A stretch of 64,000 nt of DNA from Sporosarcina sp. P33 (GTDB taxonomy: Bacteria; Bacillota; Bacilli; Bacillales_A; Planococcaceae): the NCBI RefSeq assembly GCF_002077155.1, contig NZ_CP015027.1, positions 2,644,501 through 2,708,500 of the forward strand. Direction: 5' to 3'. The notes below the pieces were generated by a model. That model was given only the letters and a program-made list of their open reading frames with translations. It made no database searches and was not told the DNA's origin. Positions within the stretch are counted from its first letter, which is position 1. Every line of letters starts with the position of its first letter. Made by a program: the position numbers and the translations under genes. Shown in pieces: positions 26,416-35,327 of this stretch.

Positions 26416-27396
26416 CTGAAGAAAGTAGTTGTATATCAAGAAATGTCAGAGACCTTATTGAAACAGTTAAGTGACCAATTTATTGTAAGTTATCATCCGG
26501 ATATTACGAAGTTGTCGGATTCCTTTTATGATGATCTGCGGACTGCTGATGGCATCATTGGATCAAAGCTGATAATCAATAAACCATTTATTCAAAAGGC
26601 TCTTAACATAAAAATAGTTTCTAGTATCTCTGCTGGATACGATAATATCGATGTAGATTATTTAACATCAAAAAATATAATGTTGACTAATACTCCGGGG
26701 GTTTTGGCAGATAGCGTTGTCGACACCATTTTTGCTTTAATGCTTGCTGCAGCCAGACGGGTTCCAGAGCTAGACAACTTTGTAAAAGAAGGTGAGTGGA
26801 AACACCAAAGAATCTCTTCCAATTTATATGGTTTGGATGTACACCATAAGGTATTAGGCATTGTAGGGATGGGTGGAATCGGCAAGACGCTTGCCCGCAG
26901 AGCGAAATACGGATTTGATATGAATGTAATATACTATAATCGTAAACAAGATAAGGATGCGGAAAGAAAATTAGGAGTTACATATATGCCGTATAATGAA
27001 TTATTGAGCAGGGCAGACTATATAGTCGTTTTGGTGCCTTTAACAAACGATACGTATAAAATGATTGGGGAAGAAGCATTCTTTTATATGAAAAGCTCCG
27101 CAATTTTCATAAACTGTTCAAGAGGAGATGTCGTGGACGAAGAGGAATTAATTAAGGCATTAACTAGCAGAAAAATATTTGCTGCTGGGTTAGATGTTTA
27201 TAGTAAAGAGCCTTTGCCCAGCGATAGCAGACTCCTGAAACTTTCCAATGTGATTACACTTCCGCACGTTGGATCTTCTACTCAAGAAACAAAGGACAAA
27301 ATGATCGGCCTGGCAATTGAAAACTTGATAGACGGATTAAACGGTAAACTCCCTAAAAATTTGATCAATGCCGAGGTAGTAGACCGCAAATTATAA
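26416..27396 (+). CDS. D-isomer-specific 2-hydroxyacid dehydrogenase (glyoxylate/hydroxypyruvate reductase-like)
   Basis: About 326 residues. NAD(P)-dependent interconversion of a 2-keto acid and a D-2-hydroxy acid. The Rossmann motif GMGGIGKTLARR, the arginine in CSRGDVVDE, the glutamate in YSKEPLP and the histidine in LPHVGSST complete the catalytic set. Start choice is unusual: AAGGGG ends 8 nt before a CTG codon at 26416 (followed by AAG AAA GTA), while the in-frame GTG at 26407 overlaps the ribosome site. It lies before the promoter of the TRAP operon and may feed the same pathway, but it is a separate unit. Confidence 0.87.
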   Translation: MKKVVVYQEMSETLLKQLSDQFIVSYHPDITKLSDSFYDDLRTADGIIGSKLIINKPFIQKALNIKIVSSISAGYDNIDVDYLTSKNIMLTNTPGVLADSVVDTIFALMLAAARRVPELDNFVKEGEWKHQRISSNLYGLDVHHKVLGIVGMGGIGKTLARRAKYGFDMNVIYYNRKQDKDAERKLGVTYMPYNELLSRADYIVVLVPLTNDTYKMIGEEAFFYMKSSAIFINCSRGDVVDEEELIKALTSRKIFAAGLDVYSKEPLPSDSRLLKLSNVITLPHVGSSTQETKDKMIGLAIENLIDGLNGKLPKNLINAEVVDRKL

Positions 27397-27447
27397 GAGA
27401 CGGAAAAAGTTGTTAGCAAGTTTTTTCTTACAACGTTAAAAATAGTA

Positions 27448-27476
27448 TTTACAATGTCAATTATTTAATCTATAAT
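27448..27476 (+). promoter_or_regulatory. Sigma-A-type promoter of the catabolic operon
   Basis: TTTACA, 17 bp, TATAAT. It lies about 390 bp upstream of the first gene, and all six palindromic operators sit downstream of it, so bound repressor would act as roadblock. A second, unseen promoter nearer the gene is possible. Confidence 0.65.
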
Positions 27477-27530
27477 ACTTTTAAACCTAACACGATAAAG
27501 AACTTAAATTTCTCAGTTTATTGATAGCGC

Positions 27531-27803
27531 TTTCAATTACGTGATATTTATGTTATCGTGTTTAATAATTAATAGTTTTTGAAAACGATTTCAAATGCCT
27601 TCCGAGCAAACAAATAAATAATTAAATTTTTTTGTCTTTGTTGAAAACGATTTCAAAGAGTAATGTTAAAATTCAATTTCGCTGAATCATATAGCAAGAC
27701 TTATTGAAAACGATTTCAAGCGGAGATGATCAATCCAAATTTGTTTAACTAGGTTTTTATATCATTTTGAAAACGTTTTCATTTCAAATTGAAAACGTTA
27801 TCA
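27531..27803 (+). promoter_or_regulatory. Cluster of six LacI/CcpA-type operators
   Basis: Palindromes centred on CG: TGATAGCGCTTTCA (27532), TGAAAACGATTTCA (27580, 27642, 27705), TGAAAACGTTTTCA (27768) and TGAAAACGTTATCA (27790). Start-to-start spacings are 48, 62, 63, 63 and 22 bp; 63 and 21 bp are six and two helical turns. They fit the cre consensus of CcpA, and a similar site precedes the local lacI-type gene, so that regulator, CcpA, or both may bind. Confidence 0.85.
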
Positions 27804-27866
27804 AAAAAGATGTTATCCAGCTAGCATAAAATGACTGAACAAAACAGACGGGAGGAGCAGATTTTA

Positions 27867-28607
27867 GTGTATAATCACGAAATTTTCGTTCAAGGGTTTC
27901 CAGGGAAGTCGAAGACGCATGGCGGATTGGGATGGAGCACTATAACTTTGCTAACCAATGATACACATAACATTATCGTGGATGCCGGGAGTTTCGGCGT
28001 TAGAAAAATACTGCTGGAAAAGCTCAGGCAAAAGGGGCTGACTTTTGATGATATCGATTATGTTTTGCTCACTCATACTCATTGGGATCACAGTGTAAAT
28101 TGGACGATGTTTCCAAATGCAACCATCGTAATCGGTGATGTGGATTTAGAATGGGCATTGAATGATGCTACTCAAGACATGGATATACCCGAGCTTTATA
28201 TTAAGGAACTCAGTCACTATCCCAAAACAAAAGTTGTCGGTCACTTAGACGAGGTACTGCCAGGCATCGTAGCTCATCAAACGAGCGGCCATACGCCAGG
28301 ACATATTACGTATACAGTGGACAACGGAAATTATGATCTGATTTTTTGTGGGGATGCTGCTAAAAATAGAGCTGAGCTTTTATCGCAAGAAGTAGATATG
28401 ACGTTGAATTTGGAGGAGAGTAAAGCTTCGATTCAATATATATGGAATTTGTGGGAGGCAAAGCAAGATAGTCTGGTTATTCCCGGCCATGATATTCCGA
28501 TGAAATTGGAAAACGGTGTCCCGGTTTATGTATTAGAAAGACGTGCTGATTTACAATGTTGGTTTTCGAGTACATTGAATGATGTATTCAAGGCAAAGAT
28601 CACGTAA
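27867..28607 (+). CDS. MBL-fold metallo-hydrolase
   Basis: 246 residues with the binuclear-metal motif HTHWDH at 70-75, a further histidine in SGHTPGHI, the bridging aspartate in FCGDAAKN and a C-terminal histidine in IPGHDIP. This is the lactonase/glyoxalase-II-like branch of the metallo-beta-lactamase fold. The start is the GTG at 27867, because GGGAGGAG precedes it; the ATG at 27831 has no ribosome site. As first gene of the operon it could open a lactone or thioester form of the sugar acid, which is inference. Confidence 0.85.
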   Translation: MYNHEIFVQGFPGKSKTHGGLGWSTITLLTNDTHNIIVDAGSFGVRKILLEKLRQKGLTFDDIDYVLLTHTHWDHSVNWTMFPNATIVIGDVDLEWALNDATQDMDIPELYIKELSHYPKTKVVGHLDEVLPGIVAHQTSGHTPGHITYTVDNGNYDLIFCGDAAKNRAELLSQEVDMTLNLEESKASIQYIWNLWEAKQDSLVIPGHDIPMKLENGVPVYVLERRADLQCWFSSTLNDVFKAKIT

Positions 28608-28714
28608 ATCGAATTTTATTACAAAAAGGGAGGTGTGATCACTGCTTGTGACTGATGAAGTTTCAGTCTGCGAACGAATGAGGGTTTGAAACTAAAATAA
28701 TGGAGTGATGCAAG

Positions 28715-29527
28715 ATGAAACAACAAGACAATCAGCGAGTAATAATTACAGGTGGATCAAAAGGTTTGGGGCGCGGAGTTTGTCTTTCCTTGGCTGCTCA
28801 AGGTGCTTCAATTGTAATCGCGGATATTGATAAGGAAGCAGGATTGAAGTGTGAAAAAGAAATAATAGATCAGGGCGGAAATGCATTATTCGTAAATACT
28901 GATGTTTCTTCCATGGAAGATATCGAAAACCTATTTGATAAAGCAGATGAATTTTTAGGCGGCGTAGATGTTCTGGTAAATAACGCCGGTATAGCGCATG
29001 GTCCCAACTCTGAACGACACTTTTTGAAAACAGATTATACGATGTGGGACCGTTTAATGAAAGTGCATTTGTATGGCATGTTCATGTGCAGTCAAATGGC
29101 AGCTGTTCGCATGGTTGAACAAGGGACAGGCGGAAACATTATTAATATGAGTTCCGGAGGCGCTACGCAAGCTCATAGAAATCGCGTTGCGTATGACACA
29201 ACTAAAGGTGCTATCGAAGCAGCTACTAGGGCTATGGCATTGGATTTGGCACCAAAGTCTATCCGTGTCAATTCAGTTATGCCAGGCGCTATGGAGGTAG
29301 AAGAACGAACTTCAGTAGGAGAAGAATCTTCACCTGGAGATGTTATACCACTTGGAAGACTTGGTTTGCCTGAAGACGTAGGAAGCGCAGTGAAGTTTTT
29401 AATTTCACCAGAAGCGTCTTACATAACTGGCCATGTTCTAGTAGTAGACGGAGGACTTACAGCACAGCTGCGTCCGCCAAAAATGGATGCAGATGTAAAA
29501 AGTGAATTTGAACAATTCTCAAAATAA
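28715..29527 (+). CDS. Short-chain dehydrogenase/reductase
   Basis: 270 residues of the classical SDR type: cofactor motif [10 protein letters not shown] (12-21), NNAGIAHG, catalytic Y160 and K164 in YDTTK, and C-terminal [11 protein letters not shown]. Aspartate after the second strand (VIADID) favours NAD(H). It sits between the MBL hydrolase and the TRAP transporter genes and is one of two SDR genes in the cluster. The substrate is unknown, presumably a polyol or sugar acid. Confidence 0.9.
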   Translation: MKQQDNQRVIITGGSKGLGRGVCLSLAAQGASIVIADIDKEAGLKCEKEIIDQGGNALFVNTDVSSMEDIENLFDKADEFLGGVDVLVNNAGIAHGPNSERHFLKTDYTMWDRLMKVHLYGMFMCSQMAAVRMVEQGTGGNIINMSSGGATQAHRNRVAYDTTKGAIEAATRAMALDLAPKSIRVNSVMPGAMEVEERTSVGEESSPGDVIPLGRLGLPEDVGSAVKFLISPEASYITGHVLVVDGGLTAQLRPPKMDADVKSEFEQFSK

Positions 29528-29556
29528 TAAATTACAAACTAAAAGGAGTGTTTTTC

Positions 29557-30576
29557 ATGCTAAAAAGAAACGCTAAATTCATTTTTCTTTTTTCTATTAT
29601 TACTAGTCTGTTCTTAGCGGCTTGCAGCGGTAATGACGACAATGCTTCGGCAGAAGGCGGTAAAACAAAAAAAATTGAGTTTACTGCTGGTCATACTTTG
29701 ACACCAGACAGTGCCAGACATAAGGCAATGGAGAAATTTAAAGAAGCTTTAGAAGAAAAGTCAGATGGAACAATGACATTGAAGCTATTCCCGCAATCTC
29801 AATTGGGCGGGGAAGTAGAAATGCAAGAGGCAGCTCAGTCTGGTAATCAGGATATCGTTTTTACTTCTTCTTCCACACTTGTTAATCTAGCGCCAGAATT
29901 TAGTGTATTAGACTTACCATATATTTTTAATGATATGGATCACGCAAACAAAGCTCTTCGTTCAGATGCAGGAACACAATTACTGGACTTATTGCCTGAC
30001 CACCAGCTAGTAGGATTAGGTTATCTGGAAGCAGTGGAAAGAAATATTTTCAGTAATAAGCCAATCAAAAAAGCGGCGGATATAAAAGGCATGAAAAACC
30101 GTGTAATTCAATCTCCAGTATATGTGAAAACTTATAAAGCATTGGGCTCACAACCAACACCAATGGCTTACTCCGAGCTTTATACGGCACTGCAGCAAGG
30201 AGTTGTCGATGGCGGCGATGCTTCAGCCGATCAATTTGTCTTGGATAAGTTCGTAGAAGTTTCAGACTACTACAATATAACAAAGATGAATTACATTCCA
30301 ATGGTAGGGATTATGTCAAAATCAGTATGGGATGGTTTAACAGAAGAACAGCAGGAAATTGTTCAATCGTCATTCGATGTAGCATCTGAATTTGCGCCTG
30401 AAGAATTTGAAAGACAAGTGAATTCATTCTTAGAAGAGATGAAAGAAAAGGGCATTGAAGTAATTGAACCAGATATCGATTCTTTTAAAGAAGCAACTGA
30501 ACAAGTTAAAACTAAGATTTTAAAAGACATTCCAAGCGGAAACGATCTTTACGAAGCATTTCAGAATGTAGAATAA
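29557..30576 (+). CDS. TRAP transporter solute-binding lipoprotein (DctP family)
   Basis: 339 residues. A lysine-rich signal peptide ends in the lipobox LAAC (C23), so the protein is anchored outside the membrane. DctP-family features include the arginine in KNRVIQSPVYVKTYKALG, expected to bind the ligand carboxylate, and ELYTALQQGVVDGGD. The ATG at 29557 has AAAGGAG before it. With the two permease genes it forms a sodium-driven importer for an organic acid. Relatives next to DUF1537 kinases often import four-carbon sugar acids. Confidence 0.92.
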   Translation: MLKRNAKFIFLFSIITSLFLAACSGNDDNASAEGGKTKKIEFTAGHTLTPDSARHKAMEKFKEALEEKSDGTMTLKLFPQSQLGGEVEMQEAAQSGNQDIVFTSSSTLVNLAPEFSVLDLPYIFNDMDHANKALRSDAGTQLLDLLPDHQLVGLGYLEAVERNIFSNKPIKKAADIKGMKNRVIQSPVYVKTYKALGSQPTPMAYSELYTALQQGVVDGGDASADQFVLDKFVEVSDYYNITKMNYIPMVGIMSKSVWDGLTEEQQEIVQSSFDVASEFAPEEFERQVNSFLEEMKEKGIEVIEPDIDSFKEATEQVKTKILKDIPSGNDLYEAFQNVE

Positions 30577-30604
30577 TTTTAAATTAGTTAGAAAAATTAA
30601 TTTT

Positions 30605-30645
30605 ACAATACTTGGAATCCCGTTACATGTGATTTCAAGTATTGT
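30605..30645 (+). terminator. Hairpin between the binding-protein and small-permease genes
   Basis: ACAATACTTG / CAAGTATTGT is a perfect 10-bp stem followed by ATTTC. It sits inside the operon and probably stabilises or partly terminates the transcript so that binding protein exceeds permease, a common arrangement for solute-binding proteins. Confidence 0.55.
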
Positions 30646-30695
30646 ATTTCATCACAGCTGTACTCTGGCTTTTATAGAAATGGGAGGAGATATGC

Positions 30696-31229
30696 ATGGC
30701 TTATCTCAAATTTGTTGATAAACTCAATAAATTCTTTGAACTATTGCTTGCAACCGTATTTTTTATCATGACTTGCTTGATTTTCATACAAGTTTTGGTC
30801 CGTTTCGTCTTTACTTATTTTGATTTTAATGTCTCTGTTCCATGGACGGAAGAGATTGCAAGATACATCATGATTTGGGTTGTTTTCTTAGGGGCAGCCT
30901 TAAGTATGAGAAAAGATAACATGATTCAATTGGATCCTCTCGTCAATGCCATGTCAGTAAAGTCAGGAAAGATCGTAAAAATAGCGTCTTTAGTTACTAC
31001 TGCTATTTTCTTCATTATTATTATAGTTCTTGGTTATGATTATGTAATGCGTGGGATGGAACAAATGTCTCCAGTCCTTCAGATACCTATGGGAATCGCA
31101 TTTCTTTCTATACCATTTGGAGCAATTGTAATGGTATTAAACATTATTGCAATAATGGTTGAATCTAAGATGATGAAAAAAGATATCCGTTTTATTTCCA
31201 CGAACGATGAAGAATTGAATATAGAGTAG
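30696..31229 (+). CDS. TRAP transporter small permease (DctQ family)
   Basis: 177 residues with four transmembrane helices (about 15-38, 57-75, 94-115, 135-155). The conserved WTEEIARYIMIW motif after helix 1 is diagnostic of DctQ subunits. GGGAGGAG precedes the ATG. It pairs with the large permease encoded 31 bp downstream. Confidence 0.92.
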   Translation: MAYLKFVDKLNKFFELLLATVFFIMTCLIFIQVLVRFVFTYFDFNVSVPWTEEIARYIMIWVVFLGAALSMRKDNMIQLDPLVNAMSVKSGKIVKIASLVTTAIFFIIIIVLGYDYVMRGMEQMSPVLQIPMGIAFLSIPFGAIVMVLNIIAIMVESKMMKKDIRFISTNDEELNIE

Positions 31230-31260
31230 GAAATGGATAAAAGTGAACGGAGGTACTTAA

Positions 31261-32535
31261 ATGATACTATATTTATTTGTCATCTTAGGAGTATTGTTTT
31301 TGATCAGCACACCAATTGCGGTAGCTTTGGGATTCTCGTCATTAATAATTTTTGAAATAGACGGAGTGCCGCTGGATATAGTTCTGCAGCGAGCCTTCTC
31401 TGGCTTAAATAGTTTCTCCTTAATGGCGGTTCCATTCTTTATTTTGGCAGGTAACCTAATGCAAGGGGGAGGTATTGCTAAAAGATTAATGGATTTTGCC
31501 AACGTGCTGGTTGGATGGTTCAGGGGAGGAATTGCCGCTGCAACTATTATTGGTACGATGTTTTTCTCTACACTTTCTGGATCATCAGCAGCCACTACAG
31601 CTGCAATGGGTTCTATTACGATTCCTAATATGACCAAAAGAGGATATCCTAAACCTTTTGCTGCAGCCCTAATTGCCGCTTCAGGTGAGCTTGGCGTTAT
31701 CATACCTCCTTCATTAGCGTTAATTATGTATGGTCTTGCAGCCAACGTATCAATCGGAGATTTGTTTTTAGCAGGTATTACGCCGGGTCTCTTTATCGGT
31801 TTTACTTTACTGTTAGCAGTCTATATTGTGATACGGATAAAAGGCTATGGACAAGGTGAATCGTTAATTAGGGAAAATTGGCTAAAGAAACTCGGTGGCA
31901 CATTTAAGAATGCTATTTGGACGATTTTCATGCCGATTATCATTTTAGGCGGGATTTATTCAGGAATTTTCACGCCGACAGAAGCTGCTGCTGTAGCAGT
32001 TGTATATGGTTTAATTATCGGTTTCTTTGTACATAAAGAACTGACAATAAGTAAAACTATTAAGATATTCACTGAATCAGCAATTACCTCTGGGATTATT
32101 TTAATAATTGTAGGATTCTCTACTGTATTTGGTTATTTATTAACCATCTATCAAGTACCGCATGCAATCGCAGAGTTCATGTTTAATTTTACTGATAATC
32201 CTTTAGTGTTTTTACTGATTGTCAATATTATGATTTTAATCACCGGAATGTTCATGGAAGCTTTGGCTGCAATCATTATTTTAGCGCCAATATTAGTGCC
32301 AGTTGCCGTTCAATTTGGTATTGATCCTGTACACTTCGGAATAATTATGACAGTAAACTTTGCAATTGGTATGATTACTCCGCCTCTTGCAGTGAATTTA
32401 TATGTTGCATGCCAAGTAGCTAAAATAAAATTAACAGATATTATTCCGCCACTGTTAATCTTCTTAGTCGTATTATTAATTGATTTATTCATTATTACCT
32501 ATATCCCTGCAATCTCAACATGGATTTTAGGTTAA
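31261..32535 (+). CDS. TRAP transporter large permease (DctM family)
   Basis: 424 residues, about twelve hydrophobic segments. Family features: SLMAVPFFILAGNLM, GTMFFSTLSGSSAATTAAMG, IAASGELGVIIPPSLALIMY, and FGIIMTVNFAIGMITPPLAV. These are the sodium- and substrate-binding hairpins of the DctM transport domain. GGAGGT lies before the ATG. The long open frame on the opposite strand at 31257-31745 is a shadow of this gene. Confidence 0.94.
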   Translation: MILYLFVILGVLFLISTPIAVALGFSSLIIFEIDGVPLDIVLQRAFSGLNSFSLMAVPFFILAGNLMQGGGIAKRLMDFANVLVGWFRGGIAAATIIGTMFFSTLSGSSAATTAAMGSITIPNMTKRGYPKPFAAALIAASGELGVIIPPSLALIMYGLAANVSIGDLFLAGITPGLFIGFTLLLAVYIVIRIKGYGQGESLIRENWLKKLGGTFKNAIWTIFMPIIILGGIYSGIFTPTEAAAVAVVYGLIIGFFVHKELTISKTIKIFTESAITSGIILIIVGFSTVFGYLLTIYQVPHAIAEFMFNFTDNPLVFLLIVNIMILITGMFMEALAAIIILAPILVPVAVQFGIDPVHFGIIMTVNFAIGMITPPLAVNLYVACQVAKIKLTDIIPPLLIFLVVLLIDLFIITYIPAISTWILG

Positions 32536-32563
32536 TAATAGAAACTTGAAGGGAGGAATAGAC

Positions 32564-33211
32564 ATGAAAATTGGTATTTTGCATGCCACACCGAATGCAG
32601 TAGAACCACTTAATAAAGCGATAAAACAATTACTGCCAGAATCCATCGTACTGAATTTTGTAAATGAGCATATTCAATATTATGCAAATGAAATAAAAGG
32701 TATTGATGATAAAGTCTGCCGTGATTTCGTTCAAATGGCGAATACTGCCCAAGAAGCTGAAGTAGATGTCATTATTGTAGCGTGTACAGTATTGACGCCT
32801 ATTGTTGATTTAGTAAAACCATTTGTTTCTATTCCTATCATTGCAGTGGACAAACCAATGTTAGATTTGGCTGTTACTAACTATACGAAAATTGGTGTTG
32901 TAGCAACCAATGCGCCATCAGGGCCTGCAACGAAAAAGCAATTGGAAGGCATCGCCAAGGAACAAAACAAACAAATAATAGTAGAAACAGCGATTGATAC
33001 GCAGGCAATGATTGAATTGAAAAGCGGTGAGATCGCGAATCATAATGAGTTGAATGTAAAAGCTGCACAGAAATTAAAAGACTTGGGTTGTGAAGTGATC
33101 ATTTTGGCACAAATCACACAAGCTGTAGCGGAAGAACGTGTAAAAGAAGTGGGGCTGCCTGTGTTAACGAGCCCGACAGAAGCCGCTAAAACTATTAAGA
33201 AATTAATCTGA
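32564..33211 (+). CDS. Asp/Glu racemase superfamily protein with a single catalytic cysteine (copy 1)
   Basis: 215 residues of the aspartate/glutamate/hydantoin racemase fold. The first catalytic cysteine is present (C74 in IVACTVL), but the second position is glutamine (Q183 in IILAQITQ), so a two-base racemase mechanism looks impossible. Maleate isomerases and arylmalonate decarboxylases show that the fold supports other chemistry. The start is the ATG at 32564 after AAGGGAGGA. A paralogue lies at 40670 in the same cluster. Confidence 0.85.
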   Translation: MKIGILHATPNAVEPLNKAIKQLLPESIVLNFVNEHIQYYANEIKGIDDKVCRDFVQMANTAQEAEVDVIIVACTVLTPIVDLVKPFVSIPIIAVDKPMLDLAVTNYTKIGVVATNAPSGPATKKQLEGIAKEQNKQIIVETAIDTQAMIELKSGEIANHNELNVKAAQKLKDLGCEVIILAQITQAVAEERVKEVGLPVLTSPTEAAKTIKKLI

Positions 33212-33245
33212 ATGAAAAAATTATAATTATTTGGAGGAGACAGTT

Positions 33246-34145
33246 ATGAAATTATCTTTTATTGGGTTAGGTGTAATGGGAAGAGGTATGGCATTAAATT
33301 TGGCAAAAGGAAAATCTGAAGGAGAATACGATTTAACAGTTTGCGATGCGAATGAAAGTTCACTTAAAGAATTTCAAGAGATGGGTGTCTCTACCACTTC
33401 AAATGTTCAAGAAACGGCAGACAGTGAGTATGTATTCTTATGCCTGCCTAATCTAGAAGTTGTTCAAAGCGTTATATTAGGTGAAAATGGTTTACTGAAA
33501 AACATGAAAGCAGGACAGAAAATTATTGATTTCAGTACGATCAGTTATGTAGGTGCCGTTGATATTGCTGAAAAATGTAAATCCGAAGGTGTAATTTTCA
33601 TGGATTGCCCTATTTCCGGACAGCAATTAAAAAGTGAGAAGGGTACGTTGTCGATTATGTGCGGCGGCGATGAGGAGACGTTTAATGAAATCATGCCGTA
33701 CCTTGATCGCATGGGAGAGCAAATCCTCTATATGGGAGAAAACGGTGCAGGCCAATTGACGAAGATGATTAATAACTGCGCACTTAATATCTGCTGTGCA
33801 AGTTTTAGTGAATTAATGCCGGTTGGTGTTAAATTGGGACTCGATCCAGAGAAATTGGGGGACGTGTTAATGACGGCTACTGGAGCCAGTTTCGCATCCC
33901 AAACGTTAATCCCAAAAGTATTGGACGGAAATTTCGAACATGGATTTTCACTGGAACGGGCATACAAGGATATGGAAAGTATGTATGAAGTTCTAATTAA
34001 AGAAGAAATTCCACTGCCTACCCTAAACGGAACAATGCAGTCTTATCAGCTGGCATTAAGAAACGGACAGCGTGATTACTATAAGCATGCTATGATCTGT
34101 TACTACGAAGATCTTCTCGGTGTGAAGGTACGCCGCGGCCAATAA
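33246..34145 (+). CDS. 3-hydroxyisobutyrate-dehydrogenase family oxidoreductase (L-threonate/D-erythronate dehydrogenase-like)
   Basis: 299 residues: N-terminal Rossmann motif GLGVMGRGMALNLAKG, the DCPISGQQ substrate segment, and catalytic K173 in GQLTKMINN. LtnD/DenD dehydrogenases, which oxidise C2 of threonate or erythronate, belong to this family and co-occur with DUF1537 kinases and OtnC, both found downstream. The ATG at 33246 follows GGAGGAG. It is the last gene before a hairpin-rich gap and the lacI-type regulator. Confidence 0.88.
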   Translation: MKLSFIGLGVMGRGMALNLAKGKSEGEYDLTVCDANESSLKEFQEMGVSTTSNVQETADSEYVFLCLPNLEVVQSVILGENGLLKNMKAGQKIIDFSTISYVGAVDIAEKCKSEGVIFMDCPISGQQLKSEKGTLSIMCGGDEETFNEIMPYLDRMGEQILYMGENGAGQLTKMINNCALNICCASFSELMPVGVKLGLDPEKLGDVLMTATGASFASQTLIPKVLDGNFEHGFSLERAYKDMESMYEVLIKEEIPLPTLNGTMQSYQLALRNGQRDYYKHAMICYYEDLLGVKVRRGQ

Positions 34146-34170
34146 TGCTTCATTGCGCATCTTAAAGCAG

Positions 34171-34245
34171 TAAGATTGTCTCCCTTTCACATGTATAGTT
34201 ACATGGCAGAGGGGGACATGCTTATAGACAGGATGTAAGACAATC
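34171..34245 (+). other. Nested hairpin upstream of the lacI-type gene
   Basis: The inner stem GTCTCCCT / AGAGGGGGAC continues into CACATGT / ACATGG around a short loop. An outer pair, AAGATTGTC / GACAATCA-type, encloses it. There is no strong T-run, so it may be a processing or weak termination structure splitting the operon. Confidence 0.5.
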
Positions 34246-34285
34246 ATTTATCATGTCATTAAACGGAAATCTTTGTACATGTTTT

Positions 34286-34299
34286 TGAAATCGTTTTCA
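34286..34299 (+). promoter_or_regulatory. Operator before the lacI-type gene
   Basis: TGAAATCGTTTTCA, matching the operator cluster at 27531-27803. It lies 12 bp upstream of the start codon, next to the ribosome site, consistent with autoregulation or CcpA control. Confidence 0.75.
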
Positions 34300-34310
34300 A
34301 GGCGGGATTT

Positions 34311-35309
34311 ATGATGAAACGAGTCACAATTAAAGATGTTGCAAAACATGCAAATGTATCTCCATCAACGGTATCGAGAGTATTAAATAATTATCTGCAT
34401 GTGAAGCCAGAGAAGAGAAAAAAAGTAGAAGAAAGTATTAGAATATTAAACTTTGAACCCAATGAAATTGCACGAAGTTTAATAACGAAAAAAACCAAAA
34501 CTATTGGTTTGATCGTAGATGATATAACAAATCCTTTTTTTTCGGAATCAGCAAAAATTGTAATAAATTTAGCGCGCTCCAATGGTTATGAAATATTAAT
34601 TTATGATACAAGCGGAGAATCTGATATAGAGCAAAGTTTGAACTTTTTAATCAACCGGAATATATCGGGTTTATTGGTCGGATCTGCCAGCAACGAAGAG
34701 TCGAACTACAATAAACTAAAGTCATTTGACATCCCCCTTGTTTATTTCAACAGGGAGCCAAAAGATAATATATTTGATTCGGTCACAATGGACAATAAGA
34801 AAGCTTCCCAAATTGCAGTGAATTATCTGGTTGCACAAGGTCACGAAAATATAGCATTCCTCAGCGGCCCCCTAAAATACTCCACATACATCGATCGTCT
34901 GGAGGGCTATAAAAATGCTTTACAGCAGAATAATATTCCTATTAAAAACGAGAATATCTTATTAGAGACATTTTCAATTCAGAAATTGGAAAATTGCTTA
35001 GGCACATTACTTACCGCTAAAGATAGGCCGACAGCTATATTGGCTTCATCAGATAATATCGCTATAACGGCCCTGTCTATAATATCTAAACTAGGGTTAA
35101 CAGTTCCTGATGACGTAGCGGTAATAGGTTTTGACAATATTTCTATTTCCAGTAATCCGTACATCAATCTATCAACGATATCGCAACAAAAAAGTAAAAT
35201 GCTTTCCACTGCACTCGAAATCTTGATAAATAAGATTGAATCTTCAGAAGTTGTCAATACGAAAAATATTAAAATTGAACCAATATTAATTAAGAGAAAA
35301 ACTACGTAA
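34311..35309 (+). CDS. LacI-family transcriptional regulator
   Basis: 332 residues. The N-terminal helix-turn-helix VTIKDVAKHANVSPSTVSRV and hinge NEIARSLITKKT are followed by a periplasmic-binding-protein-like effector domain (TIGLIVDDITNPFFSE to the C-terminus). It most likely senses the substrate or an intermediate of the surrounding pathway and binds the TGAAAACGATTTCA-type palindromes. It starts with two ATG codons (34311, 34314); either could be used. Only 18 bp separate it from the next gene's start. Confidence 0.93.
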   Translation: MMKRVTIKDVAKHANVSPSTVSRVLNNYLHVKPEKRKKVEESIRILNFEPNEIARSLITKKTKTIGLIVDDITNPFFSESAKIVINLARSNGYEILIYDTSGESDIEQSLNFLINRNISGLLVGSASNEESNYNKLKSFDIPLVYFNREPKDNIFDSVTMDNKKASQIAVNYLVAQGHENIAFLSGPLKYSTYIDRLEGYKNALQQNNIPIKNENILLETFSIQKLENCLGTLLTAKDRPTAILASSDNIAITALSIISKLGLTVPDDVAVIGFDNISISSNPYINLSTISQQKSKMLSTALEILINKIESSEVVNTKNIKIEPILIKRKTT

Positions 35310-35327
35310 TTAATGGAGGATAATCAG

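Noticed and set aside
31257..31745. 162-codon frame opposite to the TRAP large permease gene
   Set aside because: It is the antisense shadow of a hydrophobic DctM coding sequence and has no ribosome site.
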